This document shows positions 28,192-39,702 of a DNA stretch of 64,000 nucleotides, one piece after another. Where the stretch lies: positions 992,001-1,056,000 of the forward strand of contig CM074144.1 in the NCBI GenBank assembly GCA_037178625.1. The letters run 5' to 3'. The notes beneath the pieces are model-generated. The model saw nothing but the letters and a program-made list of their open reading frames with translations. It did no database searches and was not told the DNA's origin. The stretch's first letter is position 1; the number at the start of each line of letters is the position of its first letter. The stretch comes from Skeletonema tropicum (lineage: Eukaryota; Bacillariophyta; Thalassiosirophyceae; Thalassiosirales; Thalassiosiraceae). Both the position numbers and the translations under genes were made by a program.

Positions 28192-31100
28192 ATGTCCAGC
28201 AACAACGAGCAATCAAAATCTTCCGGCGGATGGGGCTTCAATTTCAAAGAAATCGCTGCCAAGGCGACAGAAATGTCGAGTCAAGTGGAAGAAAAAATGA
28301 GGGCACAGCAACAACAGCAACAGGCTGCTGCTCAAGAGGAGGAGGCACAGCGACAACAACAACAACTACAACAACAACAGCAGGGAGGTGGATTGGGTGG
28401 TAGTTTAATGTCACGAATACAATTGGCGGCTTCGTCTGGTAAATTAAATGGCAGTGTTCATGGTCCATCTACAACCACCACCACCGCGGAACAACAACAA
28501 TTACCACCAACCACACCGCAACGTCCTTCCACCACAACAACTACAAATCTAACCACACCGCAACAACCCATCACAAACCCCCTCTCAGCACGTTCACCCG
28601 AAGACGTCTCCAAAGAAGAATTAATGGAAATTCTCAAAAAGATGAATACACGTGTCAAATCCCTCTCTGTATCACGATCACAATTGGAACAAAAGGTCAA
28701 AGTATCGGAAATGCAACGGGAACGATTGGTACAGTTGATGAAACGGGAGGTTTTGGATGAGGTGGATTATGAAGAGGCTAGGGGGAAGATGATTGAGGCG
28801 TTGAAGAATCAAAAGGAGGGGATTGATCAAAATGGTAATGGTGGTAGTGAAAGTATAACGAATGGAACTACCAATCCAAATAATAATAATGAACCAGATG
28901 AAGTACTCATCCTCCAAATGGCATGGAGGACATCCGATGAACGACATCAATTAACACTGCAACACATTCAGAATGAATACAAGGTCATGACGATGCAATC
29001 ACAGGCGGAATTGGAAAAGGTACGGAAGAAGATTACGGAGGAGAAGGATGGGGAGATTGCACGGATGAGGGAGGATATGAGGGAGGCGTTGGAGAATGTT
29101 CGGGCGGAGGGGGGGTTTGCTACCCCTCCTGTGGGTTCTTTGGATGGTAGTACTACTTCTACTGCTCCTGCTACAGGTGGTGGTGATGAGGAGGAGAGTG
29201 GAGTGGTCAAGGAACAAGAAGAGACAATTCAAAAATTAACCGAAGAGAATCGTTCTCTAAAAGCCAAATTCAAGGGTCATTTGGAGAAAGTTGGTCAATT
29301 CAAAGAACGGGTGGCGGTGGAATTGAAGAATGCGAGGGAAGAAGCTGCCAAGTGTGCCAAGGAGGCGGAAGATGCGCAAAAAGCTTTGGCACAAAATGCT
29401 GCAGATGCTGCTGCTGCATCAACAGTACCAATGGAAGTGTTGAAAGAAAAGGATGAGCGGATTAACGAATTGGAAACATCTCTTGCAGAATTACAACCAC
29501 TTCACAAGGCGGAATTGGAACGTGCCAAGGGAGAATTGCAACAACAAAATGAAGAGCAATTGAAGTCAACACTTGAAATGGAATTGCAAAAGGCAAATGA
29601 AAAGTTTCAATTGGAGTTGGAAGAGGTCAAACTCAATACTGCCGAACAACACAAGGAGGAAATGGAAAAATTACGTGTGGAATTGACAAGTGCTGCGGAA
29701 GAGACATTATCCGAGGCAGTCATGGCTGCCAAAATGGACGCAATCAATTCCACCTCGACAGAAGTAACTGCCTCTTTGGAATCAAGTCACACTGCGGCAA
29801 TGGCAGAATTGGAACAATCTCATGAAACAGAACGGAATAGTTTGATTGAGAGATATACCGCTGAGATTGGTGAACTGCAATCGAAGAGTCAAGTGGAGTT
29901 GGAGAGTGTTCGTGAGGAGGAGGCTACCAGGTATAATGGTGAGATGGAGAAATTACGTGAGGAGGAACAATCGAAGCATTTGGAAGAATTAGAACAATTG
30001 AGACGTAATTTGGAGGCATCGAAGGCGAGTGAGCTTGAACGAGTTCATACTGAGGCAGAGCAGGAGCGGTCATTGGCGGTGGAGGAGGCATTAGGTCAGT
30101 TGAAGGAGAACCATGAAGCTGAGATTGAAACGGTACGGTCTGAGATGATGGCAATGGCCAACTCATCACAGTCAGAGCAACTTGAACAACTTGCTGCATC
30201 GAATGCTGAACGAGTAGAGCAACTGACGGTATCTCATAAGGAAGAGTTGGAGCAGCTGCGGTCTGAACTTGAATCTTCATCTTCTCAAGCATTAGCGCAA
30301 AAGATCGAGGAGCTTCAGACATCTCATGCAACAGAATTGGACAGCCTGAGGAATGAGCTTGAGTCTTCTGCGGCCGGAGAACTTGATCGTGTTCGTAACG
30401 AAGCGGAACAGGAACGCATATCTGAGGTCGAAATGGCGACGAATGCATTAAAAGAGGGTCACGCTGCAGAGATTGAGAAGATAAAGTCAGAGATGATGGC
30501 AATGGCCAACTCATCGCAAGCAGAACAGTTGGAGCAGCTGGCAGCATCGCACAAGGAGGAGTTGGAGCAGCTGCGCTCTGAACTTGAATTATCATCTTCT
30601 CAAGCAATAGAGCAAAAAGTCGAGGAGCTCACATCAGTTCATAATGAGGAGGTTCAAGCCATCCGCAATGAACTTCAGTTCTCTGCAGCAGGAGAGCTCG
30701 AAAGAGTCCGTGCCGAGGCAAAGCAGGAGCATGCTTCTGCGGTGGAGGAGGCGTTGGGTCAGCTCAGGGAGAACTATGAAGCTGAGATCGAGAAGGTCAA
30801 GTCCGAGACGATGGCATTGGCCAATTCATCACAATCAGAGCAACTTGAACAGCTTGCTTCTTCGAATGCTGAACGAGTAGAGCAGTTGATGTTATCTCAT
30901 AAGGAAGAGTTGGAGCAGCTGCGGTCTGAGCTTGAATCATCATCTTCTCAAGCGTTAGCACAAAAGACTGAAGAGCTCGCGTCGTGGCATGCCACCGAGA
31001 TAGATAACCTGAGGAATGAGCTTGAGTCTTCTGCAGCCGGAGAACTTGATCGTGTTCGTCATGAAGCTGAACAGGAGCGTGCATCTACAGTTGAGACAGT

Positions 31101-34100
31101 AACGAATCAGCTGAGGGAAGACCATGCTGCAGAGATTGAGAGAATAAAGTCAGAGATGATGGCAATGGCCAACTCATCGCAATCTGAGCAGCTAGAGCAG
31201 CTGGCAGCATCGCACAAGGAGGAGTTGGAGCGCTTGCGCTCTGATTTAGAGTCGTCATCTTCTCAAGCAATAGAGCAGAAAGTCGAGGAGCTCACATCAG
31301 CTCATAGTGTGGAGCTTCAAACAATCCGCGATGAACTCCAGTCCTCTGCAGCAGAAGATCTTGAAAGAGTCCGTGCCGAGGCAGAACAGGAGCGGTCATC
31401 TGCAGTGGAGGAGGCATTAAGTCAGTTGAAGGAGAATCATGCGGCTGAGATCGAGAAGGTCAAGTCCGAGATGATGACATTGGCCAACTCATCACAATCC
31501 GAGCAACTTGAACAGCTTGCTGCCTCTCATAATGATGAAATTGATCGTTTGCGCTCTGAGCTGGATGCATCGTCTGCCCAGGCAATGCAATGTAAAGTTG
31601 AGGAGCTGACGTCTGCTCATTCTATTGAGCTCCAGAAATGTGTTGAAGAGCTAAAAAGTGCAGCAGCGGCAGAGATTGAGAAAGTCCGCACTGAGGCTGA
31701 GCATGAAAGTGTATCTGCAGTCGAGGCTGTTACGAACCAGCTCAAAGAAAGTCACATGACAGAGATGGAGACGGTGAAGTCAGATATGATGGCTATGGTC
31801 AACTCAACACAGTCTGAGCAACTAGAGCAGCTTGCAGCATCTCATAAGGATGAACTGGATCGGCTGCGTTCTGAATTGGAAGCTATGTCTGTAGACACCA
31901 TTGAGAAGAAGGTGGAGGAACTCTCATCAGCTCACGCAGTCGAATTAGAGAATCTTCGTGGGGAGCTTGAGGCGTCAGCGGCTGGTGAAGTCGAGCGTGT
32001 CCGCACCGAGGCGGAGCAGGAGCGTATTTCTGCGATCGAGGCAGTATCGAATCAGCTGAAAGAAAGTCACGCAAATGAAATCGAGAAGATAAAGTCGGAA
32101 ATGATGGCAATGGCCGATTCATCTCAATCAGAACAACTTGAGCAGTTGACAGCAGCTCACAAGGAAGAGTTAGAGCTGCTGCGTTCGGAGCTTGAAGCTA
32201 CATCATCGCAAACAATTGAGCAAAAGATTGACGAACTGTCGGCAAGTCATGCCAATGAGTTAAATATTCTGAGAGAAGAGTTAGAGCGATCGTCAGCTGA
32301 AGAACTTGAACGCATTCGCAATCAAGCACAACAAGACCGCGAATTAGCAGTGGAATCAACGACAAATGAAATGAAGGAAATTCATGCAGCAGAGATCGAG
32401 AAAGTAAAGTCTGAGTTGATTGAAACGGCCAACTCATCACAATCTGAGCAGTTGGAACAAATGGAGGCATCGCACAAACTAGAAATGGAGCGGCTGCACT
32501 CTGAACTGAAAGCATCATCATCACAGGCATTAGAAATGAAGGTCGAGGAACTTACATCAGCGCATGCCGCTGAGCTAGAGCGACTTCAGGCTTCTGCGGC
32601 GAGTGATCTTGAAAGAGTCCGTGCTGAGGCAGAACATGAGCGGTCATCTGCGGTTGATGAGGCATTAAGTCAGCTGAAGCAGAACCATGCGGCTGAAATG
32701 GAGAAGGTGAAGTCAGAGATGATGGCAATGACCAATGCATCCCAAGCTGAACAGCTAGAGCAGCTTGCTGCATCGCACAGAGAGGAAATAGAGAGTCTCC
32801 GCTCCACTTTAACGTCGGAATATGAAGCCAAGATCAATAGTCTAAAAGAAAAGGTTGTGGAACTGACAGAAGCCTCGGGTGACATATCGGCCAAGAACGA
32901 AGAGCTCGAAAAACTTCAGCTGGAACTGAAGACTTCTGAAGAAAAGGCAGCGAAGGCTTTGCAACTTGCAAATAAAATCAAAAAGGCAGCCACGGAAAAG
33001 GTCCAGGCTCTCAACGAAGATAAGAAGAAGGCTCTTGACGAAGCAGAACAAGGAAAGGAAGAAGCTATCGCGGCGCTGCAAGCAGAGGTTGATTCGTTGA
33101 GATCGAATGCAGAACAGTCAAAGATTCAATTAGACGAGCTGCTGTCATCATCTGAAAAGAAGATTGAAGAGTTGAATTCATCACACCAAAATGAAATTGA
33201 ATCTATGCGCAGTAAAATGGAATCCCTGGCTACAGAAGAGCTTAATCGTGTACAATCCGAGGCAGCAGAGCGACACTCTTCTGAGATGGAACGCATTACG
33301 TTAGAGATGAAAGAGAACCACGCAGCTGAGACTGAGAAGTTGAAATCAGAGATGATGGCTATGGCTGACTCGTCACATTCTGCACAGCGAGAGCAATTGG
33401 TAGCTTCACACGAAGAGCAAGTGAGTCGTCTACGCATTGAGCTGGAAGAATCATCATCGCAAGCGATGGAGAAGAAAGTAGCAGAATTGATCGAGTCCCA
33501 TGCTAACGAGTTGCAGAATCTTCGATCCGAGCTAGAATCTTCTTCTGCCGTACAAATTGAGCGCGCGCGTTCTGAAGCTGCTGAGCAACATGCATCTGAG
33601 CTCGAAAGTGTTACGTGTGAGTTGAAAGAAGCTCACGCGGCTGAGGTTGAGAAGATAAAAGCAGACGTCACATCAATGGCCAATTCATCGCAAGCAGAAC
33701 AGTTGGAGCAACTTGCAGCTTCTCACAGGGAGGAAATCAACAGTCTTCGTTCTACTTTGACATCGGAATATGAAGCCAAGATCAGTGACCTCGAAGAGAA
33801 GATGAAGGCGGCTAACGAAATGTCTAACGAAGTCGAAGCAAAGAACAAAGAACTGGAGCAAGTCCGGGTAGACCTGAAGACTTCTGAAGAAAAGACTGCC
33901 AAGGCGTTACAACTTGCCAACAAGATAAAGAAGGCTGCCGGTGAAAAAGTACAGGCGCTCATGGAAGACAAATCCAAGGCTCTTAGCGAAGCCCAAAAGG
34001 ACAAGGAAGAAATTATGGCATCTTTGCAGGCTGAGATTGATTCCTTGAAGGTATCTGTAGAACAGTCGCAGAAGGAAGCTAGCGATGTGCAGGCAAACTT

Positions 34101-35832
34101 AGAGAAAACCATTGGAGCGAAAGAGGCTGCGCTGAGAGAGCTCGAAGAATTGAAATCAAATTCCTCCAGCAAGGAAGAGCACGAGGCTGCGATGTCGCAA
34201 GCTCAGAAAGATCACGAAGCAGCCTTATCGAAAATGGAAGAAGATCACAAGAAAGCGAATGATGCCAATCAGGCAAAGATGGCGAAGTATGCAGATGACC
34301 TGAAGGCATTCTACGAAGGCAAGTTCAAAACTATGAAAGATGAGAATGAAACTTGTTTGAAGAAGGCGGAGAGTGAAGCGGCAGAGTATAAAGAAAAAAT
34401 CGAAGCACTTACCAATGAATTGAGCACTTCTAAATCAGATGGAGAAGCCCTGCAGAGTGCTTTACGTGACCGTGCCGCAAAAGTGAAGAAGTTACTGGAT
34501 GAAATTGAGTCACTTAATAAGAACTTAGCCGATTCAACAAACGCGGCCTCAGCGAACGCCAACGAAATGTTGAAAGCACAGGAGAGTCTTGAGAGTCAAA
34601 TGAAACAAATCAAATCTGATAACAGCTCTCTATCGAACAAAAACGAAGAATTATCAGGAAAGCTTCAGGCCCTCTCTTTGAATCTTTCTACATTGGTCGA
34701 AGATAAGAAGGACACGGAGGAGAAGCTTGAGCGTTCATCGAAACTCTTGGCAAAATATAAGAATGCGGAGTCCGAATTGAATACTCTTCGACAAGAAAAC
34801 AATGTCCTGAAATTAGAGCAAACCAAGGCAAATGGTGCGCTGACAAAGTTGAAGCAAGAACAAGACGCAAATGAGAAGAAGCATGGCCAGCGAACTGCAC
34901 TTGTGGGCATGCTTGAAGAACAAGTTGCCGATTTGAACGATTCGTTAAGTGACACCAAAGCAAAACTTGAGGCAACGTCTTATGACTTGAGCCAAAAAGA
35001 TGAGGAAATAGAGTCAATGCAAGGTGAATTAGAAAAAGCGTTGACAGCACTGAAAGAGGCGCAGAGCAAGGCTGAAAAATCAGCTGTTGCAGCTCAGCAG
35101 AATACCGAAAAGGATTCGATCCAAAAGGCCAAAATGATTAAATCCCTTCAGGCCCAAGTAGATAACCTTCAGAATCAAATGAAAAAGAAGAGTGTTGCCG
35201 CACAAAAGATGATCAAAGAAAGAGAGTCGGAATGTGCAGAGCTACGCAAAACGAACAAGTATTTGCAAACTGAAGTTGACAAGGGCTCGTTGAGCGATAG
35301 GCGTATTTTTGAGCTCGCAGCGCAGCAGAGTAATAGAGAAACAGCTGCAACTGCCGAGATCGAGGTTCGAGATAGACTCATAGAACGTTTGACTGCTAAA
35401 CTTGAAGCAGGAGATGGAGATCTCGCCAGCGCCGAGATAGCCGTCCAAAAGAAAGAGGAACAGGTGGAAGATTTGGCTCGAGTTCATAGACGAGAGGGTG
35501 TCAACATGGATTATTTGAAGAGTATTGTTGTTCAATATCTTGCCAAACCTCCTGGATCTAGTGAGCGGACAGCGCTGCTGCCTGTTTTGGCGACATTGCT
35601 CCAATTTGACTCGAACGACTACAAGGCAATCGAAGAAGGGAAGCACAAGGTTAGCTGGTGGGGGGACATAATTCCGACCTACATATCAGGACCTGCTGGT
35701 GAACAATCTTCAGCAGCTCTTCCTCTTCCACCAACTCATACTCTACCCCCTGTACCGACATCTGCTGAAGTCACGGTGTCAAATAATGCACTACAGCAAA
35801 ACTCAACGAAGAAGACGTCACTACAATTTTGA
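28192..35832 (+). CDS. Giant GRIP-domain golgin, 2546 residues
   Basis: A long coiled-coil tether of the trans-Golgi. The N-terminal 130 residues are Gln/Thr-rich with poly-Gln tracts; residues about 140-2400 are almost entirely coiled coil rich in Glu, Lys, Leu and Ala. A GRIP domain is at residues about 2439-2482 (YLKSIVVQYL...LLPVLATLLQF), which in other eukaryotes is recruited to the Golgi by Arl1-type GTPases. The central region, from about residue 620, consists of repeats with a period of 105 residues (anchor motif NSSQSEQLEQLAASH). A larger module containing KTSEEKAAKALQLANKIKKA is duplicated (about residues 1545-1640 and 1860-1955). There is no intron and no frame break over 7.6 kb. 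The start at 28192 is the first ATG of the frame. It is divergent from TSPO. Confidence 0.88.
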   Translation: MSSNNEQSKSSGGWGFNFKEIAAKATEMSSQVEEKMRAQQQQQQAAAQEEEAQRQQQQLQQQQQGGGLGGSLMSRIQLAASSGKLNGSVHGPSTTTTTAEQQQLPPTTPQRPSTTTTTNLTTPQQPITNPLSARSPEDVSKEELMEILKKMNTRVKSLSVSRSQLEQKVKVSEMQRERLVQLMKREVLDEVDYEEARGKMIEALKNQKEGIDQNGNGGSESITNGTTNPNNNNEPDEVLILQMAWRTSDERHQLTLQHIQNEYKVMTMQSQAELEKVRKKITEEKDGEIARMREDMREALENVRAEGGFATPPVGSLDGSTTSTAPATGGGDEEESGVVKEQEETIQKLTEENRSLKAKFKGHLEKVGQFKERVAVELKNAREEAAKCAKEAEDAQKALAQNAADAAAASTVPMEVLKEKDERINELETSLAELQPLHKAELERAKGELQQQNEEQLKSTLEMELQKANEKFQLELEEVKLNTAEQHKEEMEKLRVELTSAAEETLSEAVMAAKMDAINSTSTEVTASLESSHTAAMAELEQSHETERNSLIERYTAEIGELQSKSQVELESVREEEATRYNGEMEKLREEEQSKHLEELEQLRRNLEASKASELERVHTEAEQERSLAVEEALGQLKENHEAEIETVRSEMMAMANSSQSEQLEQLAASNAERVEQLTVSHKEELEQLRSELESSSSQALAQKIEELQTSHATELDSLRNELESSAAGELDRVRNEAEQERISEVEMATNALKEGHAAEIEKIKSEMMAMANSSQAEQLEQLAASHKEELEQLRSELELSSSQAIEQKVEELTSVHNEEVQAIRNELQFSAAGELERVRAEAKQEHASAVEEALGQLRENYEAEIEKVKSETMALANSSQSEQLEQLASSNAERVEQLMLSHKEELEQLRSELESSSSQALAQKTEELASWHATEIDNLRNELESSAAGELDRVRHEAEQERASTVETVTNQLREDHAAEIERIKSEMMAMANSSQSEQLEQLAASHKEELERLRSDLESSSSQAIEQKVEELTSAHSVELQTIRDELQSSAAEDLERVRAEAEQERSSAVEEALSQLKENHAAEIEKVKSEMMTLANSSQSEQLEQLAASHNDEIDRLRSELDASSAQAMQCKVEELTSAHSIELQKCVEELKSAAAAEIEKVRTEAEHESVSAVEAVTNQLKESHMTEMETVKSDMMAMVNSTQSEQLEQLAASHKDELDRLRSELEAMSVDTIEKKVEELSSAHAVELENLRGELEASAAGEVERVRTEAEQERISAIEAVSNQLKESHANEIEKIKSEMMAMADSSQSEQLEQLTAAHKEELELLRSELEATSSQTIEQKIDELSASHANELNILREELERSSAEELERIRNQAQQDRELAVESTTNEMKEIHAAEIEKVKSELIETANSSQSEQLEQMEASHKLEMERLHSELKASSSQALEMKVEELTSAHAAELERLQASAASDLERVRAEAEHERSSAVDEALSQLKQNHAAEMEKVKSEMMAMTNASQAEQLEQLAASHREEIESLRSTLTSEYEAKINSLKEKVVELTEASGDISAKNEELEKLQLELKTSEEKAAKALQLANKIKKAATEKVQALNEDKKKALDEAEQGKEEAIAALQAEVDSLRSNAEQSKIQLDELLSSSEKKIEELNSSHQNEIESMRSKMESLATEELNRVQSEAAERHSSEMERITLEMKENHAAETEKLKSEMMAMADSSHSAQREQLVASHEEQVSRLRIELEESSSQAMEKKVAELIESHANELQNLRSELESSSAVQIERARSEAAEQHASELESVTCELKEAHAAEVEKIKADVTSMANSSQAEQLEQLAASHREEINSLRSTLTSEYEAKISDLEEKMKAANEMSNEVEAKNKELEQVRVDLKTSEEKTAKALQLANKIKKAAGEKVQALMEDKSKALSEAQKDKEEIMASLQAEIDSLKVSVEQSQKEASDVQANLEKTIGAKEAALRELEELKSNSSSKEEHEAAMSQAQKDHEAALSKMEEDHKKANDANQAKMAKYADDLKAFYEGKFKTMKDENETCLKKAESEAAEYKEKIEALTNELSTSKSDGEALQSALRDRAAKVKKLLDEIESLNKNLADSTNAASANANEMLKAQESLESQMKQIKSDNSSLSNKNEELSGKLQALSLNLSTLVEDKKDTEEKLERSSKLLAKYKNAESELNTLRQENNVLKLEQTKANGALTKLKQEQDANEKKHGQRTALVGMLEEQVADLNDSLSDTKAKLEATSYDLSQKDEEIESMQGELEKALTALKEAQSKAEKSAVAAQQNTEKDSIQKAKMIKSLQAQVDNLQNQMKKKSVAAQKMIKERESECAELRKTNKYLQTEVDKGSLSDRRIFELAAQQSNRETAATAEIEVRDRLIERLTAKLEAGDGDLASAEIAVQKKEEQVEDLARVHRREGVNMDYLKSIVVQYLAKPPGSSERTALLPVLATLLQFDSNDYKAIEEGKHKVSWWGDIIPTYISGPAGEQSSAALPLPPTHTLPPVPTSAEVTVSNNALQQNSTKKTSLQF
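30160..33996 (+). repeat. 315-bp coding repeat array within the golgin gene
   Basis: The motif encoding (N/D)SSQ(S/A)EQLEQL recurs at 30160, 30508, 30823, 31171, 31486, 31801, 32116, 32431, 32734, then 33367 and 33682. Spacings are 348, 315, 348, 315, 315, 315, 315 and 303 nt, then 633 and 315 nt. The unit is therefore 105 residues (15 heptads), with an 11-residue addition in two copies. The last parts of the array (32734 and 33682) are each followed by the same coiled-coil module. Confidence 0.85.
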
Positions 35833-36589
35833 ACACGACATACTTAATTTAAAGAATAAACTTTTGATCACGTCTTTCCTTTGCCAACTTACGGGTAGAA
35901 CCAAATGACAACTTGATCTGGCATCGTGCCTACTTACATAAGGATTCTGTCCGATGGACATCATCCTTGTTTAGTCTCCATGGCACTCGGGACTCTTCCA
36001 ATCATCGGTCATTCCTTAGCCGATCGTGACTGATTGATTTCGATCGTGCCTCATCCTAGACTACGTTAAGCCACCACTAGCTCACTCTATTCTTCGCCCG
36101 ATCATGTTCACTCGCGATCGTACAAATTGTGGGACGGAATGTAAATAAATATCTTCCGGCACTCAAGTGTCATATCATTCTTGTCAAAATGTCAGAAATT
36201 AGTTGTATGTAAATTGTACTTAAACTTCTTTTATCTTGTCAATTTGAGTTTTTTATCGTAAAATGTTAGCTTTTACTTAACACTAACATTATTTACATGC
36301 GCACTGTGACACTATCAATCTTGCCTAGAGGGGCAGATTTCTTGCATGCACCCCTACCTGTCAAACGCCGTCATTGCCCAATCATTTGAAGTGCAATACT
36401 CCGATCACCAATCCGATCCAGATTATACTCATGAGGCTTATCAACTTGTCAGCTTTCCAATCACTAGTTCAACCGCTTCAATCCCGAAAATGATCCCGAA
36501 ATAAGAGGAAGCATATACAAATACAGACATTCACACACAAATTGTATCGAACATCAGTCAATTCTTCATCGTCCTCTTCAAAAACTCTA
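35833..36589. other. Intergenic region
   Basis: 757 bp between two plus-strand genes. No ORF or repeat of note. It holds the golgin 3' end and the promoter of the LPMO-chitinase gene. Confidence 0.4.
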
Positions 36590-39500
36590 ATGTTATCCAA
36601 CATGTTATCTAAGCAAGTCACTGCTGCTGCGATTGGCGCCATCTTCACTTCACTCGCCTCCGACGTCCATGGGCATGGGCATCTCGTGTCTCCTCGCTCA
36701 AGAAACTATGTCGCCAAACAAGATGGCGCTTGGTGGCCAGCCGACGATACTACTCCATACCCGGAGGACTGCCCTCATTGTAAGTTGATCTACTCTCTTC
36801 TTTCGTATCGAGAGAGCTTCCGCAATGTTCCTTTGAACATCACTCCTGACATGTTTCCTTCTCTCCCCTTTAGGTCTCAACATTGGCGGCACAGAAGCAC
36901 GTTGTGGCTTGACCGCCGGACGTAACTATGATTATCCCAAGAATGCACTTGGTGGTAATTTGGCTCCTGCCATCCAAGCGTGCTACGCTGAAGGAGACGT
37001 GGTTCAGCTTGATGTCGTCCTCACTGCTCATCACATGGGTCACTTTAGCTACAAGGCATGCGCCATCAACGCTGGTGAAGTGGCATCTCAAGATTGCTTT
37101 GATAGCAATCCACTCACCTTTGTGGAGGACGTTTTGTATGGAAGCCTCCCTGATCCAAACTATCCCAACCGTGCATACATTCCTCGTGCAGACTCTGCAT
37201 CAATCCAAAAAGATAACGGAGGTGATTACAAGTTCTCTCATCGTTTCAAGTTGCCAGAAGGTTTGTCGGGCGAATTCGTGCTTCTCCAATGGCACTACAT
37301 CACCGCAAACAGTTGCTACTCCGACGAGGGCTATCTCAACTACGACTTTCCGGCAGGCTTTGAACCAAATTATAATGTTGGTGTTTGCGATTCCATTCCT
37401 CCAGATGGACGTGGCGTTCCTGAGCAGGTGAGTAGAATTGGTCATAACATGTATATTGATTTATTGTAGCCCACTCTTACAAACATTCATACCTTTATCA
37501 TCACCGCTTGTTATTCTCTATTATTCAGTTTTGGAATTGTGCTGAAATCAGAATTTCTAGTGATTGCACAGGCAACCCTTCTTCACCATCTCCTCCTACG
37601 ACACCGCCTCCTCCTCAGACAACTACGCAGGCAACCACAACTACCACACAGACCACTGGGGCAACAACTACAACTACAACATCGACAAGCGTATCGCCTC
37701 CACCACCTCCAGCTCCTTCGAGCTGTCCTGCTGAAAATAATGCTTGCGGACCAAATAATCCTTGCTCCAATGGAATGTGCTGCAGCCAGTGGGGCTATTG
37801 TGGTACCACAGAAGGATACTGCGGAGAATGCTGCCAAAGCAACTGCAGTGGGCAGCCACCTTCGCCACCAAGTCCAAGCCCACCACCTCCAAGTCCTCCA
37901 ACTTCTGGGTTCAACTACAATGCTGATCACGGAGAAGATAGTCGTCTCATTGCATATGTTGGAAACTGGCAAGCTTGTCCCACCGATGCGCAGATTGATG
38001 CTTACTCACATATTGTGATTGCATTTGCAGTATCGTACACTTGGTCAGCAGCGAAAAACAATTGTGATGATCAATGTCAAGTGTCAAGTAGCCTTCCACT
38101 TTGCGGCAATCAAGCTCGTCCTGATCTGATCGATAAGTGGCGTGGAATGGGCAAGAAAGTAATCATGAGCTTCGGTGGAGCTGGAATGGGTGGATCCTGG
38201 TCAGGTGAGTTCATTTTCATATGATGTGTTAACTTTACTCTGTATTCATGTTTGTGTTTGAGTCTTTTCTAACAACATGCAACCAATTTGATTACATACC
38301 TTTAGGTGATACAAACAACTGCTGGGACTACTGCTTTGGCCACGAGGATAGACTATCCACTGACCTTGTCAACATGATCGATGCCCAAAATCTCGACGGA
38401 ATTGACATTGACTACGAGTACTGTTACGATGTTGCTGGCAATCAAGCTGGTAGATGTGGTCAACGATCCAGTCTCTACTCTGATGAAGGAGCTCAGCTAT
38501 TTTTGAACTCAATGACTTCTCTCCTCAGGACTAAATTGGATGCGCTTCAAGCAAGTAATGGATACAATCGCGGCCGCTATGAGGTCACTCATGCTCCAAT
38601 GGACACCGACCTCGTTTCAACCTCAAAGTACTTTGAGATTCTTCACGAGCGACGTGCCGACCTTGACTTCCTGATGCCTCAGTTCTACAATGGGTATACT
38701 CGTGCTGGCATTGATGGCTTTGATGGCACAGGAGCAGGATCTATGAAAGCTTCTACCATTTACTCATCACTGGCAAATGATATGTTTGACAATGAGCCTA
38801 ACAAGGTTGTGTTCGGACACTGCATTTCTGATTGTTCAGGTACAGGATCTAACGTCAACGCTAATCAAGCTGTCCAAATTCAACAGGAGATCAAGGAGTT
38901 CAACAACGGAGAGTTTGAGTGTAACGGAGGAGCTTTCTTCTGGGTCGCAACTCATGATGTTGGAGGAGGGTGGTCAGATGCAGTGGTGAGCGAGGTATCT
39001 TTGAGTGCTGGGTGCTCAAATTCTCAGACTACATCAAGTACTTCTTCGACAACAACAACTACCACCACAACTACAGTGACTCCTGCTCCGTCCAAGGCTC
39101 CGACTTCTTCTCCAAGTCCAGCGCCAACGTCTGAACCGACATCTGTTCCTACAACATCTCAGCCTACAGGAGGGCCAACCACAACTCAGCCTACACAAGC
39201 ACCAACTGCAGTGACTCCTGTTCCTACTCCGGCAACTCCTCAACCCACACAAGGCACGCCAACATCTGAACCGACATCAAAGCCAACACCTCTTCCAAGT
39301 ACATCCCAACCAACAGCAGCACCAACTGTCGTTACTCCGGGTCCTACCAAGTCCCCTCAGTCAACCCCTCAACCTACTACCGAATTGATAGTTAGTAGAG
39401 AGAATCGCTGTGGGCAAAGTGAACTTCATGCAAGAGAAACTTGTGGAAATGTATGCCAGTCAGTAACTGATTGCGGTCCGGGAGAATATTGCTGGGGAGT

Positions 39501-39702
39501 CCATCCCAACTACTGTGGATCCATCCCCAAGCGTATTTATGTGGATCCTGTCCAGAGCACTATTTGGACTCGCTGTGGCACATCAGAGTTGGATGCACGC
39601 TCATTTTGTGGTGAGCCATGCACTTGGCAGTGCGCAGGAGAAGGGGAGACGTGTCAACCAGTTCATGCTAACTACTGTGATTCGGAGTATTACATCGAAT
39701 AA
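36590..39702 (+). CDS. Secreted LPMO-CBM18-GH18 chitin-degrading fusion
   Basis: Exons 36590-36779, 36874-37427, 37529-38204 and 38306-39702 give 938 residues; all introns are GT-AG. After a signal peptide the mature protein would start with His ([11 protein letters not shown], His29; cleavage two residues earlier also exposes a His), as a copper histidine brace requires. The second brace His lies in [13 protein letters not shown], and [13 protein letters not shown] and [11 protein letters not shown] complete an AA15-like lytic polysaccharide monooxygenase. A Thr/Pro linker leads to a hevein-type CBM18 (residues about 314-356, [16 protein letters not shown]). A GH18 domain follows (about 386-715) with catalytic DGIDIDYE (Glu511). 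A Thr/Pro-rich linker and two Cys-rich modules ([10 protein letters not shown]..., [10 protein letters not shown]...) end the protein. It should cleave crystalline chitin both oxidatively and hydrolytically, outside the cell or in the wall. The AA15 assignment is less sure than the LPMO call. Confidence 0.87.
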
